Positions 25,229 to 33,913 of a stretch of 64,000 nucleotides of DNA are shown piece by piece. The notes beneath the pieces were generated by a model. That model worked only from the letters and a program-made list of their open reading frames with translations. It had not been told where the DNA came from and searched no databases. The translations under genes and the position numbers were made by a program. The stretch lies in NCBI GenBank assembly GCA_020112395.1, contig JACCEK010000001.1:744001-808000 (forward strand), read 5' to 3'. Source of the stretch: Aerococcaceae bacterium DSM 111021 (lineage in GTDB: Bacteria; Bacillota; Bacilli; Lactobacillales; Aerococcaceae). Every line of letters begins with the position of its first letter. Position 1 is the stretch's first letter.

Positions 25229-26011
25229 ATGAAGAAAAAATATAAAAAAATTGTTGAAGTTGCTACAACTGCAGGAAGAATTATGTTGGAGTCTCATGCA
25301 GAAAGTTATCGTGTTGAGGATACAGTTCGTCGAATTTTGCAAACGAGTGGTCTTTCTAACACCGAAGTAATCACGAATACTACAGGCTTGTATGTTACTT
25401 TAGATGACTCTGATCCTGAAATTGAAGGCATTACGCTAGTCCGCCGGATTACCGATCGTAGCAACCAATTGAATAAAATATACCGGGTTAATAATATTTC
25501 ACGCCAACTTACAAGTGGTGAGATTACGATTGATGAAGCTGCTGAACGTCTAGAAGTTGTTGACGATTCAGATTACACCGTATTTAGTAAAGATATCGCG
25601 ACCGTTATATTAGTAGTAGCTTTTGTTGTTTTACTCGGTGGTGGCTTCTGGGATAGTGTATTTTCTATTTTTACTGGGTTACTCGTAGCTTATTCGCGTA
25701 TTCTTAAAGAATTATTTCAATTGAATGGATTTATTTACGGCGTTGCTTCAACTTTACTTACAGCATTTTTGACCAATGTGCTTGTTGCAACCGTTCCATT
25801 AGACATCTCAACTGACGTAATTATTATTGCTGGATTAATGCCTCTTTACCCTGGTACGGCAGTTACTAACGGATTAAGAGACATGTTAAAAGGAGATTAT
25901 ATCTCTGGTGTCGCTCGAGTTGCTGATGCCATCGTTATTGCTCTTAGTTTAGCTATCGGTGTTGCAATCGGTCTATACTTCTACGGGGAGGTCACTTCAT
26001 GGTTGGTATAA
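25229..26011 (+). CDS. Threonine/serine exporter family protein, N-terminal component (ThrE/DUF1212)
   Basis: 260 residues. A cytoplasmic N-terminal part with the family features GRIMLESHAESYRVEDTVRRI (about 15-35) and RVNNISRQLTSGEIT is followed by about five membrane segments from residue 130. In actinobacterial ThrE, the long and short halves are one protein; here, as in most Firmicutes, they are two genes. The open frame starts at 25145, but AAGGTGGG stands before the ATG at 25229 and the family begins there (MKKKYKK). It overlaps the second component by 13 bases. Export of threonine or serine is inferred from the family. Confidence 0.88.
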   Translation: MKKKYKKIVEVATTAGRIMLESHAESYRVEDTVRRILQTSGLSNTEVITNTTGLYVTLDDSDPEIEGITLVRRITDRSNQLNKIYRVNNISRQLTSGEITIDEAAERLEVVDDSDYTVFSKDIATVILVVAFVVLLGGGFWDSVFSIFTGLLVAYSRILKELFQLNGFIYGVASTLLTAFLTNVLVATVPLDISTDVIIIAGLMPLYPGTAVTNGLRDMLKGDYISGVARVADAIVIALSLAIGVAIGLYFYGEVTSWLV

Positions 26012-26451
26012 TCATTCAAGTTATTGGTGCTTATGTAGCTACAATAACAGCTGCTATTACACTTGAAGCACCTCGTTCGCTTATTTTTAAAACTGGGTAT
26101 GCTGGAGGTGCCGGGTATCTTGTTTATCTTTTACTAGCAAATCCAATGGGTGCCGCTTTGGCAACATTTTTTGCTTGTAGCGTTGTATCTTTAATTGGAC
26201 AGTTTTTTGCTCGTCGCTTTAAGGCTCCGGTTACTATATTCTATATTCCTGCATTCTTCCCTTTCGTACCAGGTTCTGCAATTTATCAAACAGCACTCTA
26301 CTTTATCCAAGGTGATTACAACTTAAGTAATTACTATTTGATTCAGACCCTTTCGATTGCTGGTGCTATTGCATTAGGTGTATTCTTTACAGATTCAGTC
26401 CTAGAAATATATATGCACATACGTTTTAAAATGCTTAATCTGAAAAAATAA
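25999..26451 (+). CDS. Threonine/serine exporter family protein, C-terminal component (DUF3815)
   Basis: 150 residues, about four to five membrane segments, including the family signature YIPAFFPFVPGSAIYQTALYF near residues 91-111. GGGGAGG lies before the ATG inside the end of the first component, so the two halves are translated together and probably form one transporter. A bidirectional terminator follows. Confidence 0.88.
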   Translation: MVGIIIQVIGAYVATITAAITLEAPRSLIFKTGYAGGAGYLVYLLLANPMGAALATFFACSVVSLIGQFFARRFKAPVTIFYIPAFFPFVPGSAIYQTALYFIQGDYNLSNYYLIQTLSIAGAIALGVFFTDSVLEIYMHIRFKMLNLKK

Positions 26452-26463
26452 ATTTACTTAGCG

Positions 26464-26504
26464 AAAAAGCACCCTATTTCTTTTAGCGAAATCGGGTGCT
26501 TTTC
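26464..26504. terminator. Bidirectional terminator between convergent genes
   Basis: AAAGCACCC(T)ATTTC and GAAAT(C)GGGTGCTTT form a 14-bp stem around TTTTAGC, with T-runs on the plus side. It separates the exporter genes from the convergent second pullulanase gene. Confidence 0.9.
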
Positions 26505-26513
26505 TTTAATAAA

Positions 26514-28622
26514 TTATTTTTTGAATATCACTGAACTTAAGCCAGCTAGTTTTATTTGATTTGAACTAAGGAATTCGATACCTTCTGGATTGTTAAGTGG
26601 TTCTGTATTTACACGCGTTTTATCCGCGATAACGTGCCCAACGTCTACTGATTCTGGAAGTGTGAATGTACGTCCTCTCTTATTACCATTCAAGACAACA
26701 ATATACTCGTCACCTTTTGTTCCAGAGACTTTGTAGGCAATCGCTACATCTTTCTCACGAATCTCCGGTACGTTTAATAATTCAACATTTTGATCAATCA
26801 ATTCTTTATCAGCTAATCTAAAAGCATCTGTTGACTGACGTAATCTAATAAGTCCTTTCATATGCTCCATCGTTGCATTCTCAATTGAGTACCCATTAAT
26901 TCCTCTTACTTTTTCCCATTCAAACTTATTTATTACATCTGTCGCATCATAAGAATCATGGATAAAATATGGATAGTCAATTGGTTCTCCATTCTTATCC
27001 GTAAAATACGTTGAGTTATCAGGTATATCATTCCACTCTTCAACCATGGTTTTGAACTTAGGGTGTTTAAATTGTTTAGTTCTTCCATACTCTTGCCCAG
27101 CATGAATAAAAGCTATACCTTGTGATGTAAAAACGATCAAGTTACCCAAACGAATCCGTTTATGAATTTCATCAGTATGGTCTTTTGGATCTTTCTTAAT
27201 CGATTGTGCAATAACATCATGTAAAGTTAAATTATCATGTGCTTCAATATACTGAACGACATCACCTGGTTGATCAGCTACAAAATTATGTGGTTGTCCT
27301 TTTATATTGTCAAAAATCTTCTCAACCTTACGTCTTCCACCTGTAATAAAACGAGGCATCCCTTCACTTTGGAATCCTGACTTCAGTTCATTTCTTATCT
27401 CATCTGAGAACGAACCAACTGATTCAGTATCTTTCATCCAATGTTGATCGGCCGCTTGGACGTCGTTGGCCTTCTCGTCACCAACATAAGTAATCCAACC
27501 TTCACCAATCATCAAGATATCAGGATTAATTTTCGCTGTCTCATCGTATGCCATTTGCACAGTTTCAGCATCTAAATCCCCCATCATATCGAATCTAAAG
27601 CCGTCAATCTTGAACTCTTCAACTAGGTATTTCATTGAATCGATAATTAATCGTCGTGTCATATAATGTGTGCTTCCTAAACGTCCTCCCCCGAAGTTTG
27701 TTCTTGAAGAACCATCTTTGTTCATGAAATGATAATACTCAGGTTCCAAATCTTCAAGGATATGAAGTTCTGCTGTATGGTTATAAACCACATCAAGTGT
27801 CACTCCCATACCTCTTTTATGAATTTCATTCACTAATTCTTTAAACTCACCAATACGCGATGACGGATTCTCTGGGTTAATTGAATACATACCTGTTAAT
27901 GCAAAGTAATGCATGGGATCATAACCCCAGTTATAGTTGGTCCATGAAGATTTATATTCTAAGAATCGCTCTCCGGTTGCATATTCATTCGCATGATAAT
28001 AGCTTAATACTGGTAATAATTGCACATGCGTTACACCAAGTGATTGAATATAGTCCAGCTTCTCAGTCATTGCTTCAAACGTACCGAACCGGTGATGTAA
28101 TTCATCTTTGATTGATAAATCTGACGTAAAATCTCGAACATGCACTTCATAAATAACAGCATCTTCTCTATTTTTATAGCCTTCTATTTGAGCAAAATCT
28201 AATTCCACCCCATATCTGTCTGGAGCTACTATCGCTGCTTTGGCAATATAAGAAGCTGGATCATGACTATTCCAAGTAGCTAATGATTTAGCATATGGAT
28301 CTAAAGCTAGTACAGATTCCTCACCGCGGTTAATTTGATAATGATAACAATAATTTTCAAAGTGAGTTACTTCATTGATATTATCTTCTGACAGAGTAAT
28401 ATCCCATAGTCCTTTATCTTGACGCTCCATCTCAACTTCAGCTATTAGTTTATCTTGATCATCTTTATCATATAAGAGCACTTGAACTGAGTCAGCACTC
28501 GGCGACCATAGTCTTAATATTGCTGTTCCATCTTTATGTAAAACTGGTCCAAGTGGTCCACTATATGCAAATTGTTCATCTTTTTCTTGCCATATTAATT
28601 TATTTTGTACTTTAATACCCAT
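26514..28622 (-). CDS. Type I pullulanase (glycogen/starch debranching enzyme), copy 2
   Basis: 702 residues, no signal peptide. CBM48-like domain near 30-120 (AILRLWSPSADSVQVLLYD), catalytic barrel with YNWGYDPMHY, DVVYNHTAELH, DGFRFDMMG (nucleophile Asp), LMIGEGWI (Glu) and IEAHDNLTLHD, then a C-terminal beta domain. It has an inserted stretch around EWNDIPDNSTYFTDKNGE that copy 1 lacks. GGGGGATAATTT precedes the ATG. The dehydrogenase terminator lies just upstream, and TATACT near 28640 may be its -10 box. Its use is probably breakdown of imported maltodextrins or of glycogen. Confidence 0.93.
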   Translation of the reverse strand: MGIKVQNKLIWQEKDEQFAYSGPLGPVLHKDGTAILRLWSPSADSVQVLLYDKDDQDKLIAEVEMERQDKGLWDITLSEDNINEVTHFENYCYHYQINRGEESVLALDPYAKSLATWNSHDPASYIAKAAIVAPDRYGVELDFAQIEGYKNREDAVIYEVHVRDFTSDLSIKDELHHRFGTFEAMTEKLDYIQSLGVTHVQLLPVLSYYHANEYATGERFLEYKSSWTNYNWGYDPMHYFALTGMYSINPENPSSRIGEFKELVNEIHKRGMGVTLDVVYNHTAELHILEDLEPEYYHFMNKDGSSRTNFGGGRLGSTHYMTRRLIIDSMKYLVEEFKIDGFRFDMMGDLDAETVQMAYDETAKINPDILMIGEGWITYVGDEKANDVQAADQHWMKDTESVGSFSDEIRNELKSGFQSEGMPRFITGGRRKVEKIFDNIKGQPHNFVADQPGDVVQYIEAHDNLTLHDVIAQSIKKDPKDHTDEIHKRIRLGNLIVFTSQGIAFIHAGQEYGRTKQFKHPKFKTMVEEWNDIPDNSTYFTDKNGEPIDYPYFIHDSYDATDVINKFEWEKVRGINGYSIENATMEHMKGLIRLRQSTDAFRLADKELIDQNVELLNVPEIREKDVAIAYKVSGTKGDEYIVVLNGNKRGRTFTLPESVDVGHVIADKTRVNTEPLNNPEGIEFLSSNQIKLAGLSSVIFKK

Positions 28623-28658
28623 AAATTATCCCCCAAAAGTATATTTCAGTTATTAATT

Positions 28659-28721
28659 AAAAAGCCAGATGATATTGATACGATCAAATAAACGATCTTC
28701 CTCAATATTATCTGACTTTGC
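28659..28721 (-). terminator. Terminator of the D-2-hydroxyacid dehydrogenase gene
   Basis: On the minus strand AAAGTCAGATAATATTGA pairs with TCAATATCATCTGGCTTT over a 22-base loop that itself contains a GATC pairing, followed by TTAATTAAT. It starts 13 bases after the stop. Confidence 0.8.
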
Positions 28722-28733
28722 GTCATTTCTATA

Positions 28734-29693
28734 TTAGTTAGATACGATGTTTTTATCTTCACCATTAATATATGCCAATACATTATCAAATGCAATTTGA
28801 GCACGAAGCACCATTGCTTCATCAGTTAAAAAGCCTACATGTGGCGTTAAAACTGCATTTTTTGCGTGAAGTAATGGATATGCATTTGGAATAGGTGGCT
28901 CCATGTCAAAGACATCAATCCCAGCTCCGGCAATCGTTCCAGCATTTAATGCTTCTGCTAAAGCATCATTATCAATAATCGGACCTCTTGCAACGTTAAT
29001 AATAATCGCAGAATCTTTCATTTTTTCTATTTCATTTTTTCCAATTGTATGCTTAGTATCGTCTGTCATTGGAAGATGAACTGAGATAATATCACTTTCT
29101 TCAAGAAGTTTATCAAGTGAGACATACTCTATACCGGCATCAATAGCCTCTTGTTTCTCAGAACGGTTATATCCGATTACTTTCGCACCAAACGCTTTAA
29201 ATAACTTTGCAGTGTGAATACCGATTGTTCCTGTTCCTACAATTCCCACTGTTTTACCATGAATTTCTTGTCCTTGAATAAGTCCTGGGAAATCTTCTCC
29301 TTGGCGAATATCTTTATCTCCTTGATTAATTGCACGGTAAACACTTAATACTAAACCAATCGATAACTCAGCAACTGCTTGAGTAGCATATCCAGATGCA
29401 TTCGCGATCTTGATTCCTTTTTCTTTTGCACTCGTATTATCTACATGGTCTACTCCAGTGAAAGCCACGTCGATAAATTTAGTTGTCGTTAATTTATCAA
29501 TGACTTCTTTAGGATATGGATTGTTTGCAATAATGATAACTTCTGAATCTTTACTTCGTTCATACAACTCATTTGGATCTGTTGTTTTATTCTCGTAGTA
29601 GACAAACTCATGACCTAACTCTTTTAACGGCTTAGCTAATTCTTCAATATATTCTTTTGGTACACGTAATGGTTCTAATAAGCTTATTTTCAT
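28734..29693 (-). CDS. D-2-hydroxyacid dehydrogenase (NAD)
   Basis: Cytoplasmic oxidoreductase of the D-isomer 2-hydroxyacid dehydrogenase family (319 residues). The NAD-binding motif VGIVGTGTIGIHTAKLF is near residues 145-160; the catalytic set is Arg in INVARGPIID (near 230), Glu in DVFDMEPP (near 260) and His in TPHVGFLT (near 280). Those residues define the family, but substrate (phosphoglycerate, glyoxylate or a 2-ketoacid) is not decided. A start at 29705 is possible by TTG, yet those codons contain the GGAGG site of the ATG at 29693, which is chosen. It is divergent from the GyrI-like gene. Confidence 0.88.
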   Translation of the reverse strand: MKISLLEPLRVPKEYIEELAKPLKELGHEFVYYENKTTDPNELYERSKDSEVIIIANNPYPKEVIDKLTTTKFIDVAFTGVDHVDNTSAKEKGIKIANASGYATQAVAELSIGLVLSVYRAINQGDKDIRQGEDFPGLIQGQEIHGKTVGIVGTGTIGIHTAKLFKAFGAKVIGYNRSEKQEAIDAGIEYVSLDKLLEESDIISVHLPMTDDTKHTIGKNEIEKMKDSAIIINVARGPIIDNDALAEALNAGTIAGAGIDVFDMEPPIPNAYPLLHAKNAVLTPHVGFLTDEAMVLRAQIAFDNVLAYINGEDKNIVSN

Positions 29694-29867
29694 AATATCC
29701 TCCAATTATTCAATATGACTAGTTTATACGATTCAAGGTAACGCTTGCAAGCTAAAAAACAAAAAAAACAAATTAAATTCTTTTCTTTTAGAATACCTTT
29801 ATTGTTCAATCTCCACTAATCGATTATAGTAGTAATATATCATTAATAGTAAAGGAAGAAGTAAAAT

Positions 29868-30500
29868 ATGCCTTTTGATTTTAAAAAAGAAGAAAAGCAG
29901 TTTTATAGACCAAAAGCGAAGCCTGATGTTATCAACATTCCATCAATGAACTTTCTGACGATAGAAGGACATGGTGATCCAAATGAGGTTGATGGGTTAT
30001 ACCAAAAATCAATCAAAAAACTATATAGTCTGGCTTATACGATTCGAATGAGTTATCGAAATGGTTATATCATTGATCATTTCTTCCTTTTTGTTGTACC
30101 ACCTCTTGAAGGATACTGGTGGCAAGAAGGAGTTCATGGTGTGGATGCCTCTAGAAAAGAAGATTTCCAGTGGATTATGACACTAAGAATGCCTGATTTT
30201 GTTACGCAAAGCGTTTTTGAGTGGGCTAAGACTGAGGCTTTCACAAAGAAAAAGATTGATTGTTCTTCTGTAAAGCTAGAAACGATGACTGAAGGACTGA
30301 CTGTTCAAATGATGCATGTTGGGTCCTATGATGCTGAGCCACGTTCAGTTGCTATCATGCATGATTATGTAGAAAAAGAAGGTTATGTCTTAGATTTTAG
30401 TGAAACGAGACGTCATCACGAGATTTACTTATCTGACCCACGTAAAGCACAGCCTGAGAAGTTAAAAACCATTTTACGTCATCCTATTAAAGAACTTTAA
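29868..30500 (+). CDS. GyrI-like small-molecule-binding domain protein
   Basis: 210 residues of the COG4832/GyrI-like family, related to the effector domains of BmrR and Rob but without a DNA-binding part. Recognisable are the N-terminal DFKKEEKQFYRPKAKPDVI, the YWWQEGVHG and the EGLTVQMMHVGSYDAEP segments. Some relatives hydrolyse or bind xenobiotics. AAGGAAG lies before the ATG. It stands alone; no terminator is obvious after it. The function is only family-level. Confidence 0.8.
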   Translation: MPFDFKKEEKQFYRPKAKPDVINIPSMNFLTIEGHGDPNEVDGLYQKSIKKLYSLAYTIRMSYRNGYIIDHFFLFVVPPLEGYWWQEGVHGVDASRKEDFQWIMTLRMPDFVTQSVFEWAKTEAFTKKKIDCSSVKLETMTEGLTVQMMHVGSYDAEPRSVAIMHDYVEKEGYVLDFSETRRHHEIYLSDPRKAQPEKLKTILRHPIKEL

Positions 30501-30572
30501 TACATAGTTATGATGCGTATATAGCTAACGAAAAATGATAATTACTTGCATATTAATGTGCCAGCGAGAAAT

Positions 30573-30692
30573 TCATTGTTGCCACGGAATCCTATTTGTA
30601 TCAAACAGCCATTCTAAATTATCAGTCTCAGAAGGTAAATATTCATCTAACGTGATTGCCTCTAGGATACTATCTTTCTCATGTTATTCCTC
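30573..30692 (-). pseudogene. Possible short gene remnant
   Basis: On the minus strand the frame HEKDSILEAITLDEY-LPSETDNLEWLFDTNRIPWQQ ends in TGA at 30573-30575. It has no in-frame start; ATG GAG GAA TAA directly precedes it with a GGAGG-like site, so one early stop or frameshift could have silenced a very small gene. No family recognised. It may also be chance. Confidence 0.3.
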
Positions 30693-30717
30693 CATTTTTT
30701 ACTTAATTATATGACAA

Positions 30718-30756
30718 AAAAAGGCCTGAACCACATAATTGTGCTTCAGACCTTTT
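30718..30756 (-). terminator. Terminator of the polysaccharide operon
   Basis: AAAGGCCTGAA and TTCAGACCTTT form the stem with a CAC/GTG pair in the loop; on the minus strand it is followed by TTTTTTGTC. It lies directly after the GT2 stop. Confidence 0.85.
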
Positions 30757-30757
30757 A

Positions 30758-31522
30758 CTATAATCTACGTGCAATCGCATTAAACACGTAGCATGTAAAG
30801 TAATATATTGCTTTTGGTAGAGGGAGTTTTTCTAAATTGTAATATGTATTCCAAGTGCGTTTTAAGGCGCCAATACGATCACTTGAGATTGACCCCTGAA
30901 CTTGTCGATAATAATTATGTACTTCTTGAACGCCATAAGCACTTACTTGTCGCTCGCGCATCAACATTAGCCATGTAGCTGTATCTTGCCCTTTTCGAAC
31001 AAGTGGCATCCGAAAATCTCCAACTAATTTTCGGTCAATTATTACTGTTGAGCAAGCAATGGCAGTGTTTTTAAGTAGTTGAGTATAGGTAAATGATGCT
31101 GGAACATTTACTTGATCCTTTAACACCTCTCCATTCTCATTAATTAAAGCAAGGTCAGTATATGTAAAGCCATATTGATTTGTTTGCATAAAAGTAAGTT
31201 GTTCAGCTAATTTCGTTTCTGACCAACAATCATCACTATCAATAAAAGCGATATACTTCCCTTTCGCATTCTCAATCCCAGTGTTACGAGCAACTGCTGC
31301 CCCACTGTTCTCAACTAAATTTACTAATTTTATTCTTTTATCGGTTTTAGCAAAGTTTTTAACAATTTCAACAGAAGTATCTTGACTGCAATCATTAACC
31401 AAAATCATTTCCCAGTTGGTGTAAGTTTGCTTGATTACACTTTCTATCGTTTCACTTATAAAGCGTTCTGCATTGTATAAAGGTGTTATTATCGATACTA
31501 AATCCTCTTCAAAAGTTGGCAC
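30758..31522 (-). CDS. Glycosyltransferase family 2
   Basis: GT-A fold transferase (254 residues) with VSIITPLYNAERFI at the N-terminus, VNDCSQDTS near 45, the metal-binding FIDSDDCW (DxD) near residue 93 and the acceptor-side MRERQVSAYG region. It has no transmembrane helix apart from a hydrophobic C-terminal stretch. GTG start with AGGAGG nine bases upstream. Last gene of the surface polysaccharide cluster, so it probably adds one sugar of the repeating unit; donor and linkage are unknown. Confidence 0.88.
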   Translation of the reverse strand: MPTFEEDLVSIITPLYNAERFISETIESVIKQTYTNWEMILVNDCSQDTSVEIVKNFAKTDKRIKLVNLVENSGAAVARNTGIENAKGKYIAFIDSDDCWSETKLAEQLTFMQTNQYGFTYTDLALINENGEVLKDQVNVPASFTYTQLLKNTAIACSTVIIDRKLVGDFRMPLVRKGQDTATWLMLMRERQVSAYGVQEVHNYYRQVQGSISSDRIGALKRTWNTYYNLEKLPLPKAIYYFTCYVFNAIARRL

Positions 31523-31540
31523 TTCTCTAAGCCTCCTTCT

Positions 31541-32602
31541 TTAATACACATGAACTAACTTCAGTGGCACATTATATAAAGTGGCCATTGTCATCTGATC
31601 TTTTAACCAGCGTTTTTCTGTGTGATTCGCTTGAATGACGATAACAATTTGGTTGGGTGCTAATTCGTCACTCTTAACTTCTTGTAACTTCGAAATAAAA
31701 CGCTCCGATGTCTCATCAACATCGTTAATCTCTTCTGATAAGGCACTTTGTGAAATTATCCAACGAGAATTAACAGCTGGAATTCGAATCGCATCTTGAA
31801 CATTGTAGACAGAATCTGTATGACTACTATGAACCAAAATGTGCTGATCATCAAGATCCCATGCATATTCAAACGCATAATTAATTTTATTTTTACGTAG
31901 TCGTTGTAAAAAGATAATACCCGTTGTTAGGATTAATCCTACGATTAAACCAAGGACACCGTAAATAATTAATGATCGTGCATTATTCGAACGATATATA
32001 CTTAAAGTATCAACAGTTGGTAAACTTAAATATTCTTCTGTATCAACAACTTCACCAATCATTGGTTCTAGCGTGATATCAGCAAACTGATTCTCCATAA
32101 AAGGAATCTCACCTGATGCTAATAAGTCGCGATATGCGTTAGCAATAGCTAAGTTTTCTTCAGGTGTTTGTCCTGCTAAAACTCGGAATATAAACACCCC
32201 AGAAGCATTATCACGTACAGCAGAAATCGATCCACGGAATGTTGGTGTCTTAAATAATTCTAACAGTCGCTCACTATCTAAAGTTTCTTGAATTTCAATT
32301 CCAGTCTCTTCTTCCACAGCTGCTACCACTTGTGGTGAAGTGAAGTAATCATCATAAAGATGTGGATTAGAGAAAATTTGCCCGTCTTCAATTGTTACAA
32401 CTGCTTTAAACGAACTTGGTTCTTGAGTATAAACTTTCTCAAGATAATCTGCAGCTTCTTGGCGGTCAGATAATAAGATGTCAGTAATAAAGTAACGTGC
32501 ACCGACTGTGATGATAGATATAACTAAAGCACCAATTAATATCCTTACAATATTATCTTTAACAAAGCGCCATAACTCACTAATTATTGTTGCTAAACTC
32601 AT
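31541..32602 (-). CDS. Wzz/CpsC-like polysaccharide chain-length or export regulator
   Basis: 353 residues with a membrane helix near 20-42 (IVRILIGALVISIITVGARYF), a long extracellular domain, and a second helix near 215-235 (LIIYGVLGLIVGLILTTGIIF), the topology of Wzz/YveK-like proteins. After the second helix comes a cytoplasmic part of about 120 residues that resembles no kinase: Walker motifs are absent, so it is not a fused BY-kinase. It overlaps the upstream polymerase-like gene by four bases. Chain-length control is inferred from topology and context. Confidence 0.75.
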   Translation of the reverse strand: MSLATIISELWRFVKDNIVRILIGALVISIITVGARYFITDILLSDRQEAADYLEKVYTQEPSSFKAVVTIEDGQIFSNPHLYDDYFTSPQVVAAVEEETGIEIQETLDSERLLELFKTPTFRGSISAVRDNASGVFIFRVLAGQTPEENLAIANAYRDLLASGEIPFMENQFADITLEPMIGEVVDTEEYLSLPTVDTLSIYRSNNARSLIIYGVLGLIVGLILTTGIIFLQRLRKNKINYAFEYAWDLDDQHILVHSSHTDSVYNVQDAIRIPAVNSRWIISQSALSEEINDVDETSERFISKLQEVKSDELAPNQIVIVIQANHTEKRWLKDQMTMATLYNVPLKLVHVY

Positions 32603-33903
32603 TTTAATACCTCATTCTTTTTAGGTTTCGTAATGTCTTTCATTTCCAACAGCTTCACAAAGCTAATCATGATTCCAAAGTATACCCAATGCCATTCAAT
32701 CAGCATATTATTCGCACTCGTTATACTTGCGAATATATACACAACTAGGAAAGCTATAAAACTTATGGCAATTTGACGAATAACTTTTGATTCATGATGA
32801 CGGAGTCGGTTCAATGACCGAATTAATAGTCCATAGCTCATCACGTATAATACAAAAACTAAAACGCCATACCCTACTAAAATCTCAAGCCACCAATTGT
32901 GAATATTCGTAAATTCATCAATAGGTAAAAATGGAACTCGTCCCATCCATGTTTCAATATTTCCAGCTCCTACCCCAAAGCCAAACGTTTCTGCTAGAAA
33001 TACTAAACCGTTTCGCCATAAATTCATCCTACGCGAATCTCCCGTATTATAGAAGTCTCCCCCTAAGTAAAATAAGTGAGACACTGTATCGTTAATTGTT
33101 GGAATGAAAATGATGACAGCAATAACTAAAATAAGCATCAAGACAATTCCAGTCACCACGTATTTTCTTTTAATATTCCATCTGAATTGCAATAACAATA
33201 CCAATAAAAAGAATAATGCAAAACTCATTAAAATCATTCGTGAATCACTACGATAAACTAAATATGCTGTTAATAGAATTGGTATGACATACAGATAGCG
33301 ACGTAAGGAGTGACGCGATAAATTGAGCATTATTAAATTAACTGGCAAATACGCTAATAATAAAGTAGCGTAATCATTCTGATTCGCAAAGGTTGTGATA
33401 GGTATTCGCGTTGATGGTTGCGTTGTAAATGTGTTGTTCTTATCTAATGCTTCTAAATTTGCGAAAATATAATGATTTGTAAAAATCTCATAAAGTCCCC
33501 AAAGCGCAAGTAAGGTCATCATTATCCAAATTGTCTTGATTAGAACTTTCCAAGTATCAAGATTATTTGTCCACAAGTACAAACCGACCACGCTACTAAT
33601 ACCTAAAGTAAGTAGAAACATCGCTTGGAACCAATTCATTACATCTAACGTCCAAACAACAGATACCGCTCCCCATACCCACCAAAAAAGATAGACCGCT
33701 GTAATAACTGTGGCAGTATTATTAGGCATGATTTTGATGTTAGGATCTTGTTTATTAATTTGATAACCCAAAATAGCTATCATGCCAATAACAAGTAATC
33801 GATACAGTGTAATTTGTGCTACTGGAGTAGGTATCGCTAGGATTTCTGTTCCTAGAAAAACGGTTGCTACTATCAGTATTAAATATTTTCGCATGTTGTT
33901 CAC
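32599..33903 (-). CDS. O-antigen ligase/polymerase-like membrane protein
   Basis: 434 residues with about twelve membrane helices and a large extracellular loop near 280-330 (GGDFYNTGDSRRMNLWRNG, then FGFGVGAGNIETW), the Wzy_C/O-antigen ligase signature region. In a Gram-positive setting it probably acts as the polymerase that joins repeating units outside the membrane. It follows the flippase by 10 bases and overlaps the Wzz-like gene. Sequence identity in this family is low, so the specific role is inferred. Confidence 0.82.
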   Translation of the reverse strand: MNNMRKYLILIVATVFLGTEILAIPTPVAQITLYRLLVIGMIAILGYQINKQDPNIKIMPNNTATVITAVYLFWWVWGAVSVVWTLDVMNWFQAMFLLTLGISSVVGLYLWTNNLDTWKVLIKTIWIMMTLLALWGLYEIFTNHYIFANLEALDKNNTFTTQPSTRIPITTFANQNDYATLLLAYLPVNLIMLNLSRHSLRRYLYVIPILLTAYLVYRSDSRMILMSFALFFLLVLLLQFRWNIKRKYVVTGIVLMLILVIAVIIFIPTINDTVSHLFYLGGDFYNTGDSRRMNLWRNGLVFLAETFGFGVGAGNIETWMGRVPFLPIDEFTNIHNWWLEILVGYGVLVFVLYVMSYGLLIRSLNRLRHHESKVIRQIAISFIAFLVVYIFASITSANNMLIEWHWVYFGIMISFVKLLEMKDITKPKKNEVLK

Positions 33904-33913
33904 CTTCTAACTG

